Shown: positions 1-8,683 of the stretch, piece after piece | Layout of the letters: each line of letters starts with the position of its first letter | Position numbering within the stretch: position 1 is the first letter of the stretch | NCBI GenBank assembly: GCA_964461115.1 | Contig: CAYWSX010000006.1 | Location: 1 to 64,000, forward strand | Origin: RGIG2134 sp964461115 | Lineage (GTDB): Bacteria > Cyanobacteriota > Vampirovibrionia > Gastranaerophilales > Gastranaerophilaceae | Length of the DNA stretch: 64,000 nucleotides | Direction of reading: 5' to 3' | Program-made: the position numbers and the translations under genes | Notes under the pieces: generated by a model | Database searches by the model: none | Seen by the model: only the letters and a program-made list of their open reading frames with translations | Told to the model about the DNA's origin: nothing

Positions 1-1
1 A

Positions 2-286
2 ATGCCGCCACAGGCGCATAGAGACTGCCGCAATAATGCAAATGCCCATGGCGGATGTTTTGACGTATTAAACACTCAAAATGCATGGGATTTTAATTAT
101 GTTTGGGCATGGAAAAACCCGCAAAAATACGATGGGAAGGTTGAAGACCCTATCTTCCGCTGGCAGTGTAAACCATATCGCTCAAATGGTTTTGATTGCT
201 GTCGTCCGTCATATGCAAATAACGAGCCAAAATTAGAATCTTGCCCGGCACTGAGTGGAAGTTACACAAACAGAATAAACTATTAA
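2..286 (+). CDS. C-terminal part of an unknown Cys-containing protein (5' end outside window)
   Basis: An open frame runs from the window edge to a TAA at 284-286. It probably belongs to a longer gene that begins upstream, so the ATG at position 2 need not be the real start. The 94 visible residues are rich in Asn, Tyr and Trp and contain six Cys, including a CC pair, which suggests an exported, disulphide-containing protein. The end abuts the stop codon of the convergent GT2 gene with no spacer. I do not recognise the family. The C-terminus of an exported pilin-like protein, as seen elsewhere in this window, is possible but unsupported. Confidence 0.45.
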   Translation: MPPQAHRDCRNNANAHGGCFDVLNTQNAWDFNYVWAWKNPQKYDGKVEDPIFRWQCKPYRSNGFDCCRPSYANNEPKLESCPALSGSYTNRINY

Positions 287-1243
287 TCAGCGTAATTCTT
301 TATCTTTCAAATATCTCGGACGGGCTTTTACTTCTTGTAAAATTTGTCCTACGTATTCGCCGATTATACCGATACAAAGGATTTGAAGGCCAGCGATGAA
401 GGCTTGGAATATTTCAAATAGTTTTAGTCCGGGAAGTCGGTCGTTAGTGAAGATAAGCTGATACATTCCGACAAGCCCTACAATAAAACTTACAAAAGCG
501 ATTGCAAACCCGATTAAAAATACAAATCTTAAAGGGCGTACGCTAAAAGATGTAATGCCTCTTGCTGCAAGCCTCAAAAGTGACACAAAATTGAATTTAG
601 ACTGCCCGAATTGTCTTGATTTTACGTCAAAATAAATATATTCTGTTTTCAAACCGAGTTCAAAAAATAGTCCGCGTAAAAACATGTTGGTTTCATGGTA
701 ATTTGCGACAATATCGAGCGCTTTGCGGCTTACGAGTCTGTATTCAGAGTGATTGGCAGGAATTTTTGTGCCCAGCATATTCATAAGTTTGTAAAAAACC
801 AAGGAAGGATATTTTTTAAGCGGGGAATCGGTTTTACGGTCGTTTCTGATGCCGCAGACAATTTCTGCACCTTCTTTGTATTTTAAAACAAAATCTCTGA
901 TTTTTTCTTCGTCTTGTTGTAAATCGGCGTCAATCGTAATTGCGCAATCAATATCCATTTCATGAGCAGTCTCAAGTCCTGCCAAAATCGCACTTTGGTT
1001 CCCGAAATTGCAAGTAAAACTCAATGCTTTTACCTGTCCGTTTGAGTTTTTGTTAGCTTCTTCAATAATTTCCCAGGTTCTGTCTGTACTGCCGTCATCC
1101 ACAAGCAGCAAAAAGCTTTCAGAGGATATTAAATTTTCTCCGGTATACTCATTTAATAAAGATTGCAGACGCGCAATTGTATGGGGAAGTGCTTCTTCCT
1201 CATTAAAACATGGTATTACGATTGCTAATTTTGTTTCACTCAT
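287..1243 (-). CDS. Glycosyltransferase family 2, polyprenyl-phosphate sugar transferase-like (GtrB/ArnC/DPM1 type)
   Basis: The N-terminal half is a GT-A domain with the start signature AIVIPCFNEEEALP, the VDDGSTD nucleotide-binding motif and a DADLQQD metal-binding motif. The C-terminal third has two hydrophobic membrane segments, separated by a short loop and followed by a basic tail, as in GtrB/ArnC-type enzymes that load a sugar onto polyprenyl phosphate at the inner membrane. I placed the start at the ATG of MSETKLAI. An upstream extension is open to 1312 but would overlap the divergent deacetylase gene. The neighbouring YdjC-like deacetylase starts 51 bp away on the other strand. This suggests a shared role in envelope glycan or lipid modification, but the sugar cannot be read from sequence. 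Confidence 0.9.
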   Translation of the reverse strand: MSETKLAIVIPCFNEEEALPHTIARLQSLLNEYTGENLISSESFLLLVDDGSTDRTWEIIEEANKNSNGQVKALSFTCNFGNQSAILAGLETAHEMDIDCAITIDADLQQDEEKIRDFVLKYKEGAEIVCGIRNDRKTDSPLKKYPSLVFYKLMNMLGTKIPANHSEYRLVSRKALDIVANYHETNMFLRGLFFELGLKTEYIYFDVKSRQFGQSKFNFVSLLRLAARGITSFSVRPLRFVFLIGFAIAFVSFIVGLVGMYQLIFTNDRLPGLKLFEIFQAFIAGLQILCIGIIGEYVGQILQEVKARPRYLKDKELR

Positions 1244-1294
1244 TTGAACTCTTATGCTAAAATGTAATAGTGGTAATATAATGATTTTAAACGA

Positions 1295-2158
1295 ATGAGC
1301 GGGAAAAAACAACTAATTTTTAATTCGGATGACTTTGGTATTTCAAAACCGGTGAATGAGGCGATTTTCAGAGGCTGTACAGAAGGTATGCTTACAAGTA
1401 CCTGCCTGCTTGCTAATGGAGAGGCTTTTGAAGATGCAGTTCAGAATTATTTGCCCAAAATGCCTGAGGTTGGCTTGGGTGTTCATTTAAATATTATTGA
1501 AAATAAAACTATCAGTGAGTATGGCGGAAAATCATCATTATTTGATGAAAACGGGAAATTTAATAACGGATTTATTGCGATTTTGCTAAAGTCATACAAT
1601 AAAAAATTTATGCAGGAAGTTGAGTTTGAGTTTCGTGCGCAAATAGAAAAAATTCTAAAATATACAAAGCCAGACCACATAAATTCTCACGTTCATGTGC
1701 ATGCGATTCCGCGTTTGTTTGAGTTAACCTGCAAACTTGCACAAGAATACGATATTCCTTATGTTCGGACGCAATATGAGCGTTTTTACTTGGTTCCTGA
1801 CTTGAAAAAGTATGTTTCGCCTAAATTCTATGTAAATATAATAAAATTGCTGCTTTTGAACTTTTTTACATTTTTAAATCAAAAAACTCTTAAAAAGTAC
1901 GGAAGAAAATCCTGTAATTACTTCAATGGTGTGCTTTATACAGGTTATATGGACAAAAAGACCGTTAAAAATGGCATTTTCAACAGTTTAAAAGGAGCCC
2001 AGCCAATCATTGAAATTATTGTCCATCCGACGATTGACCCTGAAAAAAAATCGAACTATGTGGAATTTCAAACGATTATTGACTCGCAGCTTAAAGCCGA
2101 TCTTGAAAAAACAGGCGCTGAAATTACAAATTATAAACAAGAACTTATGAAGCAGTAA
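1295..2158 (+). CDS. YdjC/ChbG-family carbohydrate deacetylase
   Basis: This is a YdjC-like (ChbG/HpnK superfamily) metal-dependent deacetylase expected to remove N-acetyl groups from an amino sugar. Visible signatures are the SDDFG motif near residues 11-15, a GVHLNI segment around residue 63, and SHVHVH near residue 130, which together supply the Asp/His metal ligands. A late IVHP motif is also present. Length (287 aa) is normal for the family. A TATAAT at 1277-1282 lies 12 bp before the ATG with no Shine-Dalgarno between them, so the leader must be very short. It is divergent from the GT2 gene. Other possible substrates are diacetylchitobiose-like sugars or a hopanoid/glycolipid intermediate. 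Confidence 0.85.
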   Translation: MSGKKQLIFNSDDFGISKPVNEAIFRGCTEGMLTSTCLLANGEAFEDAVQNYLPKMPEVGLGVHLNIIENKTISEYGGKSSLFDENGKFNNGFIAILLKSYNKKFMQEVEFEFRAQIEKILKYTKPDHINSHVHVHAIPRLFELTCKLAQEYDIPYVRTQYERFYLVPDLKKYVSPKFYVNIIKLLLLNFFTFLNQKTLKKYGRKSCNYFNGVLYTGYMDKKTVKNGIFNSLKGAQPIIEIIVHPTIDPEKKSNYVEFQTIIDSQLKADLEKTGAEITNYKQELMKQ

Positions 2159-2173
2159 TTTCTTTGTTTATCT

Positions 2174-2188
2174 TATAATTATTTTATG
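2174..2188 (+). promoter_or_regulatory. Leaderless-type start: TATAAT-N6-ATG of rsmH
   Basis: A perfect TATAAT (2174-2179) ends exactly six bases before the rsmH ATG (2186), so transcription would begin at or next to the start codon. No Shine-Dalgarno is present and no good -35 box is visible. The 15-base string is identical to the one in front of the GT9 gene on the other strand (9671-9685). Confidence 0.5.
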
Positions 2189-3112
2189 GATTTCAAACAC
2201 TACACAGTAATGCTAAACGAAGCGGTTGATGCGCTTAACTGCGAGAGCGGTAAGGTTTATGTTGACTGCACGCTTGGCGGCGGCGGTCACAGCGGGTTGA
2301 TTTTAAGCCGCATTCAGCCTGACGGGCGTCTTATTTCTTTTGATGTGGATGACGACGCTATTAAAGCAGCCTCTGAGCGGCTAAAAGATTACAATAATTT
2401 AACAATTGTGAAAGATTCCTACGTAAATATTAAAAAAGCGTTACAAAATATTGAGATAGAAAAAATTACGGGCGGAATTTTGCTTGACCTTGGTGCTTCA
2501 TATCACCAATTAACCAAACAGGAACGAGGTTTCAGCTTTATGAAAGATGCCCCTTTAGATATGAGGTTTAATCAAACTTCTGATTTTTCGGCATATGATG
2601 TTGTAAATTCCTATGCAGAAAATGACCTTGTTCGTATCTTTTCTGAGTATGGTGAGGAAAGATTTTCAAAAAGAATTGCCAGAAAAATTGTTGAGGTGCG
2701 TCAAAACAAGCCTCTCGAGACAACTTTGGAACTTGCTGATTTAATTGTAAAATCTACGCCGAAAATTAAACAAAAAATACACCCTGCAACCCGCGTCTTT
2801 CAAGCGATTCGGATTGAGGTTAACGAAGAGTTAAATAATGTAAAAAAAATACTGGAAGATACCATGCCTTTGCTATCGGTTGGTGCTATAATTAGTGTCA
2901 TAAGTTTTCACTCGTTGGAAGATAGATTGGTGAAAATGGCTTTTAAAAAGATGGCATCAAGGTGTAACTGCCCGCCGAACAAGGCAATTTGCGATTGTCC
3001 GCCGCCTTCTTTAAAAATCATTACCAAAAAACCGATTTGCGCAAGTGAAAAGGAAATTAGGGAAAATCCGCCGTCTCGGTCAGCTAAACTAAGGGTTGCT
3101 GAACGGATTTAA
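2186..3112 (+). CDS. rsmH: 16S rRNA (cytosine1402-N4)-methyltransferase RsmH (MraW)
   Basis: SAM-dependent methyltransferase that N4-methylates C1402 in the ribosomal P site. The N-terminus HYTVMLNEAVDAL and the SAM-binding loop DCTLGGGGHS (residues 28-37) are diagnostic. Also visible are LLDLGASYHQ, the RGFSFMKDAPLDMRF block, HPATRVFQAIRIEVNEEL and the C-terminal SFHSLEDR. Length of 308 aa is normal. It heads the division/cell-wall cluster (ftsL-like, ftsI, murE), the usual genomic position of mraW, although mraZ is absent upstream. Confidence 0.97.
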   Translation: MDFKHYTVMLNEAVDALNCESGKVYVDCTLGGGGHSGLILSRIQPDGRLISFDVDDDAIKAASERLKDYNNLTIVKDSYVNIKKALQNIEIEKITGGILLDLGASYHQLTKQERGFSFMKDAPLDMRFNQTSDFSAYDVVNSYAENDLVRIFSEYGEERFSKRIARKIVEVRQNKPLETTLELADLIVKSTPKIKQKIHPATRVFQAIRIEVNEELNNVKKILEDTMPLLSVGAIISVISFHSLEDRLVKMAFKKMASRCNCPPNKAICDCPPPSLKIITKKPICASEKEIRENPPSRSAKLRVAERI

Positions 3113-3173
3113 CCCCCCATATGACTAATTGATTGCAATGATGTTATATGAGATTTAAAAAGAAGATTATAAT

Positions 3174-3212
3174 TTGAATTACAAAAAAATTTGAAATTAT
3201 AATTGAAAAATG
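3174..3212 (+). promoter_or_regulatory. Promoter and leaderless-type start of the ftsL-like gene
   Basis: TTGAAT (3174-3179), an 18-bp spacer and TATAAT (3198-3203) are followed six bases later by the ATG at 3210. No Shine-Dalgarno precedes the start. The flanks form an imperfect AT-rich inverted repeat (about 3166-3203). Confidence 0.5.
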
Positions 3213-3719
3213 ACAGATAATGGGAAACGCTTTGGGAGACAAGAATTGAGCAATTCGACACTTACTGTAAAAAAGCAAGATATTAATAAATCCGAAAAAA
3301 ATCATATAAATAGAGAATACTGGAAATACAAAACCAGTCCTATAATAAAAGGGTATTTTCCAAATTATAAAACCTATGAGGAGATGGCCATTTCTAAAGT
3401 TAATAAGTCTCTATGTGTAATATTGGGCATGTTTGTACTGGTTTCGCTTGTCAGTTACTATTTTGTGACGTCTAATGAGATGACTCTCAACAAATTGAGA
3501 AAAGAAACTATTGCAATCAATGATGAAAATACTGACCTTCAAAATAAATTGGACAACTTAAAATCCTATTATAATGTTGATAAAACAATGAAAAGCAAAA
3601 ATCTTTTGCATAAAGCTAAAGATGTTATTGAAGTTCAAGAATCTCATACTGACAAAACTAATTTGGCTGTTGATTTGGTAAACGAAAAACAATCTTTTAA
3701 GTGGTCATTAGGTTATTAA
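3210..3719 (+). CDS. FtsL-like bitopic division protein (by position and topology)
   Basis: A 169-residue protein with a polar N-terminus of about 65 residues, one membrane segment (about residues 67-88) and an outside region that begins with a short coiled coil (about 90-120). This topology matches FtsL, which links FtsQ/FtsB to the septal synthase. The gene sits between rsmH and ftsI, exactly where ftsL lies in most bacteria. FtsL is too divergent for motif recognition, and the cytoplasmic part here is longer than in E. coli. The assignment therefore rests on order and topology rather than sequence identity. Confidence 0.6.
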   Translation: MTDNGKRFGRQELSNSTLTVKKQDINKSEKNHINREYWKYKTSPIIKGYFPNYKTYEEMAISKVNKSLCVILGMFVLVSLVSYYFVTSNEMTLNKLRKETIAINDENTDLQNKLDNLKSYYNVDKTMKSKNLLHKAKDVIEVQESHTDKTNLAVDLVNEKQSFKWSLGY

Positions 3720-3749
3720 TAAGTCTTATACCACGGGGATTAAGGAAGT

Positions 3750-5495
3750 ATGCAAAAGAATAACGAGTTACAAGAGCGTTTCAAACGCTTTGATATCAGA
3801 CTAAGAATTTGGCAAATTGTGGCTGTTCTTTTTTTTGTGGGGCTTATTTTCCACCTGTTTATGGTTCAAATTATTGATATAAAACATTATCGTGCGAAAG
3901 CCAAACGCCAAAGAAGCGCCAAGGGCTATATCATGCGAGGGACGATTGTAGATGCGAACGGTATCAAGCTTGCTTCGGATAAAGTCACTTTTAATGTATG
4001 GGCGCACCCGAAATATTATGATCATACCCCTCAAGAACTTGCAGCCGTGCTTGCTCCGCTTTTAAATATGCCTGAGGCAAAGTTAAAAACTGAACTTTCA
4101 AAGCAGCAAAATATTATTTCTCTCAAAAAAGAAATCGACAGAAACACTGCGGAAAAAATTCGCAAACTCGAATACCGTGAAATAAGTATAGACAAAAAAA
4201 CCGAAAGAATTTACCCGCAAGGTACACTTGCTGCACATGTTCTAGGGTATTACAATACTGATGCGGATGTTGCGGAAGGTGTAGAATTTACGGCTAAAAA
4301 AGACTTAGAAGATATTGGTAAAGAGGTAAATTTTGAAAAAACCCCTGATGGCGATATTATCTACAATCTTTCGACAAGTCCTGAGCTTACGACCGCGCCT
4401 TTGCAGGGTAAAACTGTAAAACTTACCATAGATACTGCAATTCAGCACGTTTGCGAAGAAGAATTAACAAAAATGATTACGACTAAAAAAGCTCCTCGCG
4501 GTGCTATAATCGTTATGAATCCTAAAAACGGAGAAATTCTCGGCTACTCTGTTTACCCGACATATAATCCGAATAATTACAAAAAAGCCACAGTAACCCA
4601 GATTAAAAATTGGTCGCTAACAGATGTTTATCCTCCGGGTTCAACTTTTAAAGTTTTGACGGTAGCTTCTGCGATGGAACTTGGTAAAATTAACGAGTTT
4701 ACTAAGATTAACGATACAGGGAAAATGAAAATCGGCGGCTGGGAAATCAAAAACTATGACTACCGTGTACACCCTTTCCCTGGCTGGATAAATTTAGTTT
4801 ATTTATTTGAACACTCAAGTAATATTGGTTCAATTCGAATTGCACAAATGATGACGCCGCAAGAATTTTACGGAATGCTGAAAAAATTCGGTATTGGAAC
4901 CAAAACGGGTATTGATTTGCCTGGTGAGTCTCGCGGAATTTTGCCAAACGCGTTGAATTGGAAATCTTCCGACCATACCTCAATGGGTTATGGCTATGGT
5001 GCTTCAGTAACTGCAATTCAAATGATATCAGCCGTTTCTGCGCTAGCAAATAACGGTGTGAGAGTCACTCCGCACGTTGTGAAGTATTCCCCAGAGGAAG
5101 CAGAAAAGAAAATTAAGCGCGAACAAGTTATAAGCCCGCAAACGGCGCAAAGAATGACGCGCTTGCTCTCACAAGCAATCAACAACGGTAAATCCCCTGC
5201 GAACCTCGATTATTATACAGTTGCGGCAAAAACCGGAACATCTTTGAAGCCAAAGGAAAATGGCGGAGGCTATACAAACAAAATGTACACGTCAATTGTC
5301 GGTTATTTGCCTGCTTCAAATCCGCAAATTCTAATTTATATTGTCGTAGACTCTCCTCTGGGCGAGGCTATTTGGGGAAGTACGGTTGCTGCACCTATTT
5401 TCAGGGAAGTCGCTTTGCAATCGGCAAGAATTTTGAATATTCCTCCTGATAAGGGTACAGGAGAAAATGTTGTGCGTAAAACGCGTTTGCAGTAA
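3750..5495 (+). CDS. ftsI: Septal peptidoglycan transpeptidase, class B PBP (FtsI/PBP3-like)
   Basis: Class B penicillin-binding protein that cross-links septal peptidoglycan in the periplasm. An N-terminal membrane anchor (about residues 19-40) is followed by a dimerisation domain with RGTIVDANG. The transpeptidase domain has all three active-site motifs: S298-T-F-K301 in PPGSTFKV, SSN at 356-358 and KTGTS at 494-498. Length of 581 aa is typical. A good AAGGAAG site precedes the ATG, and the gene follows the ftsL-like gene by 30 bp and precedes murE by 15 bp. A SpoVD-like paralogue is the alternative name, but the context favours division. Confidence 0.93.
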   Translation: MQKNNELQERFKRFDIRLRIWQIVAVLFFVGLIFHLFMVQIIDIKHYRAKAKRQRSAKGYIMRGTIVDANGIKLASDKVTFNVWAHPKYYDHTPQELAAVLAPLLNMPEAKLKTELSKQQNIISLKKEIDRNTAEKIRKLEYREISIDKKTERIYPQGTLAAHVLGYYNTDADVAEGVEFTAKKDLEDIGKEVNFEKTPDGDIIYNLSTSPELTTAPLQGKTVKLTIDTAIQHVCEEELTKMITTKKAPRGAIIVMNPKNGEILGYSVYPTYNPNNYKKATVTQIKNWSLTDVYPPGSTFKVLTVASAMELGKINEFTKINDTGKMKIGGWEIKNYDYRVHPFPGWINLVYLFEHSSNIGSIRIAQMMTPQEFYGMLKKFGIGTKTGIDLPGESRGILPNALNWKSSDHTSMGYGYGASVTAIQMISAVSALANNGVRVTPHVVKYSPEEAEKKIKREQVISPQTAQRMTRLLSQAINNGKSPANLDYYTVAAKTGTSLKPKENGGGYTNKMYTSIVGYLPASNPQILIYIVVDSPLGEAIWGSTVAAPIFREVALQSARILNIPPDKGTGENVVRKTRLQ

Positions 5496-5510
5496 AGAAC
5501 AGAGGGTCAT

Positions 5511-6971
5511 ATGATACTTGAAGAAATAATGAAGGTTTTAACGCCTGAAAAAATTGTAAATTACAAAAATAATATAGAAATCAAAGGTATATCGTACAAT
5601 TCACAGTTAACAAAAGCAGGGGATATTTTTGTGTGTCTGCAGGGTGAATACTCGGATGGTCACAACTGGGCAAAAATGGCTAAAGAACGCGGAGCGGCAG
5701 CTCTTTTGTGTGAGCGCGAACTTGATGTAGAACTTCCGCAGATAATTGTAAAATCTACGAGGCACGATATTGCAGATGTTGCGGCACTTCTTAGCGATTA
5801 TCCTTCAAGAAAACTTAATATGATTGGTGTTACGGGAACTAACGGGAAGACAACCGTGACCCATCTTTTGCAAAAAATTTATGAGGCTAATAATCAAAAA
5901 GCTGCATTGATAGGGACATTAGGCTACAAATTAGCTTCGACAGATTCATATCATGATGCAAAACACACGACTCCCCAAGCGCCTGAGCTTCAGGCTACTT
6001 TAAACAAAATTGCAGACTCAGGAGTAAAAAATACAGTGATGGAGGTCAGCTCTCATGCGCTTGAGCAAAATCGTGTAGGAAAGTGTGATTTCAATGGGGC
6101 TGTTTTGACTAATTTGACCCAGGATCACCTTGATTACCATATTACAATGGGAAATTACTTTGAAGCAAAGGCAATTTTGTTTAAAAATTTAAAAGAGGGT
6201 TCTTTTGCTGTAATAAACGCGGATGATGAATATGCTCAAAAATTCGCCGCAGTTATTCCTCAAGGTGTTAGAATTTTGACTTACGGTATAAAAAACAGTG
6301 CAGATGTTTCAGCCTCGAATATCCGTTTTTCAACGGCTGGTGTAAGTTTTGACTTGAAAATTGAAAGTATTACAAAAAAAGTTAATCTGAAAATGAACGG
6401 TATTTTCAGTGTTTATAATGCTTTAGCGGCTATTGTAGCGGCTGTTGCGCAGGGTTTGAGTTTGGATAGTTCTATTGGCATTCTTGAGCAAACAGCGGGT
6501 GTTGCAGGGCGTTTCGAGGTTGTACATAATCATCCCATGGTTATTGTTGATTATGCTCACACTCCTGATGGGTTGGAGAATGTTTTAAAGACTGCAAGAG
6601 AGATTACGCCTGAAAATGCGAATTTAATTTGTATCTTCGGTTGCGGCGGTGACAGAGATGCTACAAAACGTCCTAAAATGGGTGCGATTGCCGATAAACT
6701 TGCGGATAAAATTATTGTAACGTCAGATAATCCGCGAAGTGAAGACCCGCAGCAGATTATTTCCGATATTTTAACAGGTATTCAATCCATAAGTCCGCAA
6801 AGGGTTTTTGTGGAGTCTGACCGCGGAGTTGCGATTTCTCTTATCAACAAAATTGCCGAGAAAAATGATGTTGTACTTCTAGCCGGAAAAGGGCATGAAG
6901 ATTATCAAATTTTGGCTGATAAAACGATTCATTTTGACGATCGCGAAGAAGTTAGAAAATTATTTGCCTGA
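5511..6971 (+). CDS. murE: UDP-MurNAc-L-Ala-D-Glu:meso-diaminopimelate ligase MurE
   Basis: Cytoplasmic ATP-dependent ligase that adds the third amino acid of the stem peptide. The P-loop GVTGTNGKTT (residues 106-115) and the DNPR motif at residues 406-409 are visible. DNPR is the known signature of enzymes selecting meso-diaminopimelate over lysine, so this organism should have DAP-type peptidoglycan. VDYAHTPDGLENVL and GCGGDRD are further Mur-ligase landmarks. The ATG at 5511 follows AGAGGGT. A second in-frame ATG at 5529 is a possible start. The last 12 bp overlap the 3' end of the convergent solenoid-protein gene. Confidence 0.97.
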   Translation: MILEEIMKVLTPEKIVNYKNNIEIKGISYNSQLTKAGDIFVCLQGEYSDGHNWAKMAKERGAAALLCERELDVELPQIIVKSTRHDIADVAALLSDYPSRKLNMIGVTGTNGKTTVTHLLQKIYEANNQKAALIGTLGYKLASTDSYHDAKHTTPQAPELQATLNKIADSGVKNTVMEVSSHALEQNRVGKCDFNGAVLTNLTQDHLDYHITMGNYFEAKAILFKNLKEGSFAVINADDEYAQKFAAVIPQGVRILTYGIKNSADVSASNIRFSTAGVSFDLKIESITKKVNLKMNGIFSVYNALAAIVAAVAQGLSLDSSIGILEQTAGVAGRFEVVHNHPMVIVDYAHTPDGLENVLKTAREITPENANLICIFGCGGDRDATKRPKMGAIADKLADKIIVTSDNPRSEDPQQIISDILTGIQSISPQRVFVESDRGVAISLINKIAEKNDVVLLAGKGHEDYQILADKTIHFDDREEVRKLFA

Positions 6972-8597
6972 TTTAATTACAGGTTTTTCTACTTTTGTTG
7001 TTTTAGTTGAATTAGTTTTAGTTTCGGTTTTTGTTGTTGAAGAAACTGTGGTTTGTCCGTCGCTGAACATTTTTGAAGTGTTGCCAAGCGCTCTTGAGCC
7101 GTTTGTATATACGGACATCCAGTCACCGAAGCCACCGTCGCCGTCCGCGATATTTTTAATGCTTTGTCCCATTGCTACGCCTGAACCGACAGCACCTATA
7201 GCGTTCCCAATTGAACCTGCTGTTGAGACTGTGTCTGCACCTGAGAAGCCTGCTATGAAATCGCCTGCATCGCTCCAGAATCCACCTGCTTTTGCTGCCG
7301 CGTCTGCTGTATTGCTTACCCAGCCTGCGCTTTCCGCTATACCTGAAGCTCCTGTATACGCGCCGTATCCGCCTGCGATTAATGAAACCCAATCTCCGAA
7401 TGAGCCGTTGCCTTTTGCTATATTTATACCTGCGTTTACTGCTGAGTATGCGGAAATTGCTGTTTGTCCTACTGCAATTGTAGTTGCGGCTGCTCCTGCT
7501 GACATACCCATGCTTGTTAAGCCGTATGTAATACCTTGAGTTACAGCGCTTCCGACGGCTCCTACTGCTGAGCCGATACCTGAAACTACTGATGAAACGC
7601 CTGCACCGATAGAGGACACAACGCCACCTGTAGCTGCCGCGCCACCTGCTGCCGCCGCTGTTCCGCCTGCCGCAGCAGCGGTTCCACCGGCTGCCGTGCT
7701 ACCCGCTGCTGCGCCAGCCGCAGTGCCGCCAGCTGCCGTCCCGCTTGCTGCACCGGCTATTGCTATTCCGCCGACAACTGCTGCCCCAACCGCTGCTGCT
7801 GCGATTGCTACGTTACCCCAGCGAGTGTTGCTTTTCTTTTCTACTCTTATTTTTACTTCGTCTCTATGACCTTGAGACTTGTCAATTTGCCATTTTTCGT
7901 TGTATTTGATGTCGTTATTGCCTGAGCCGCCAATTGTTGAGCCTTCGCCCAAAGTTACGTTCGCAGAGTTGTTTCCGCCGCCCATATCAATTTTTGTATT
8001 TTTAACGCCGTTTATGTAGCGTGAGAAAATTGTTTCTACATCGTAGTGTTCTTCGTAAGTCCAAGTCTGTCTTTTGCGGAAGAACATTGTTTTGCAATTG
8101 TAGTCAATCAAGTCTGTGGAAACTTTGTTCCATTTTTCCCAGGTGCCGGTTGGAAGTTTGTCGATAAATACTTGTGAAATGTCGCTATAGTGACCGTTTT
8201 TATATTCTTGGTCAAATGTAGTAATGCTATCGTTTCCGTTGCCGGTTTTAATGTTTACATTATCGCCCCAGAAAATAACTTTGTTATTTCCGTTTCCTGC
8301 GTCTAATTTTGTATTGTCGCCGATGAAAACAACGTTGTCGTCGCCGTCGCCTGTTGTAATGTTGTTGTTGTCGCCGATAGATGTGATTTTTTGATTGCCG
8401 TTACCTGTTTGAATGGTACAGTTGCTTCCTGTTGAAGCAATTGTGCTGCTTCCGTTACCGGTAACAACGTTAGTTTTAGAGCCGGTAGTTGTAACGCGGT
8501 GGTTTCCGTCGCCAAGGCTGTAGGTAGTGTCGATGACTTGGCTGCCATCACTGTATGCTACGTTTCCTTTATTTATTGCGTCTATGAATAAGCCCAT
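6960..8597 (-). CDS. 18-residue-repeat beta-solenoid protein with Ala/Gly-rich hydrophobic C-terminal half
   Basis: I do not recognise a named family. Residues 21-128 are six consecutive 18-residue units with the pattern G-D-N-x4-T-G-x-G-N-x-x-I/V, like RTX/calcium-binding beta-rolls. A less regular region follows (about 130-260, with one more GGGNNSANVTLGEG turn). From about 265 to 515 the protein is almost entirely Ala, Gly, Ser, Thr and Val with long hydrophobic glycine-zipper-like runs. The end is a Thr/Lys-rich polar tail. No N-terminal signal peptide is present, so export would need type I secretion or another leaderless route, or the protein is cytoplasmic. AAGAGAG before the ATG supports the start. 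The 3' end overlaps murE by 12 bp. Confidence 0.75.
   Translation of the reverse strand: MGLFIDAINKGNVAYSDGSQVIDTTYSLGDGNHRVTTTGSKTNVVTGNGSSTIASTGSNCTIQTGNGNQKITSIGDNNNITTGDGDDNVVFIGDNTKLDAGNGNNKVIFWGDNVNIKTGNGNDSITTFDQEYKNGHYSDISQVFIDKLPTGTWEKWNKVSTDLIDYNCKTMFFRKRQTWTYEEHYDVETIFSRYINGVKNTKIDMGGGNNSANVTLGEGSTIGGSGNNDIKYNEKWQIDKSQGHRDEVKIRVEKKSNTRWGNVAIAAAAVGAAVVGGIAIAGAASGTAAGGTAAGAAAGSTAAGGTAAAAGGTAAAAGGAAATGGVVSSIGAGVSSVVSGIGSAVGAVGSAVTQGITYGLTSMGMSAGAAATTIAVGQTAISAYSAVNAGINIAKGNGSFGDWVSLIAGGYGAYTGASGIAESAGWVSNTADAAAKAGGFWSDAGDFIAGFSGADTVSTAGSIGNAIGAVGSGVAMGQSIKNIADGDGGFGDWMSVYTNGSRALGNTSKMFSDGQTTVSSTTKTETKTNSTKTTKVEKPVIKSGK
8214..8537 (-). repeat. Six 54-bp (18-residue) solenoid repeats
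   Basis: Residues 21-128 of the minus-strand protein divide into six units of exactly 18 residues with no insertions. The last five each begin GS or GD and carry TGNG/TGDG/AGNG at positions 8-11. The same unit length and consensus recur in the 1131-residue protein at 45504-45722. Confidence 0.85.
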
Positions 8598-8683
8598 AAT
8601 ATACTCTCTTGACTCTATACATGTATATAAAGGCAGATGAGTATATAAAATTGATATACTTTATATATAATATTACAACTTTG

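Noticed and set aside
6895..7539. 214-codon plus-strand frame running from murE into the solenoid gene
   Set aside because: Pro/Ala/Val-rich mirror of the Ala/Gly repeat on the minus strand. The real murE frame covers its start.
8598..8683. Type I secretion genes expected beside the RTX-like repeat protein
   Set aside because: The neighbours are a GT9 transferase and murE. No ABC exporter or membrane-fusion protein is encoded in the window.
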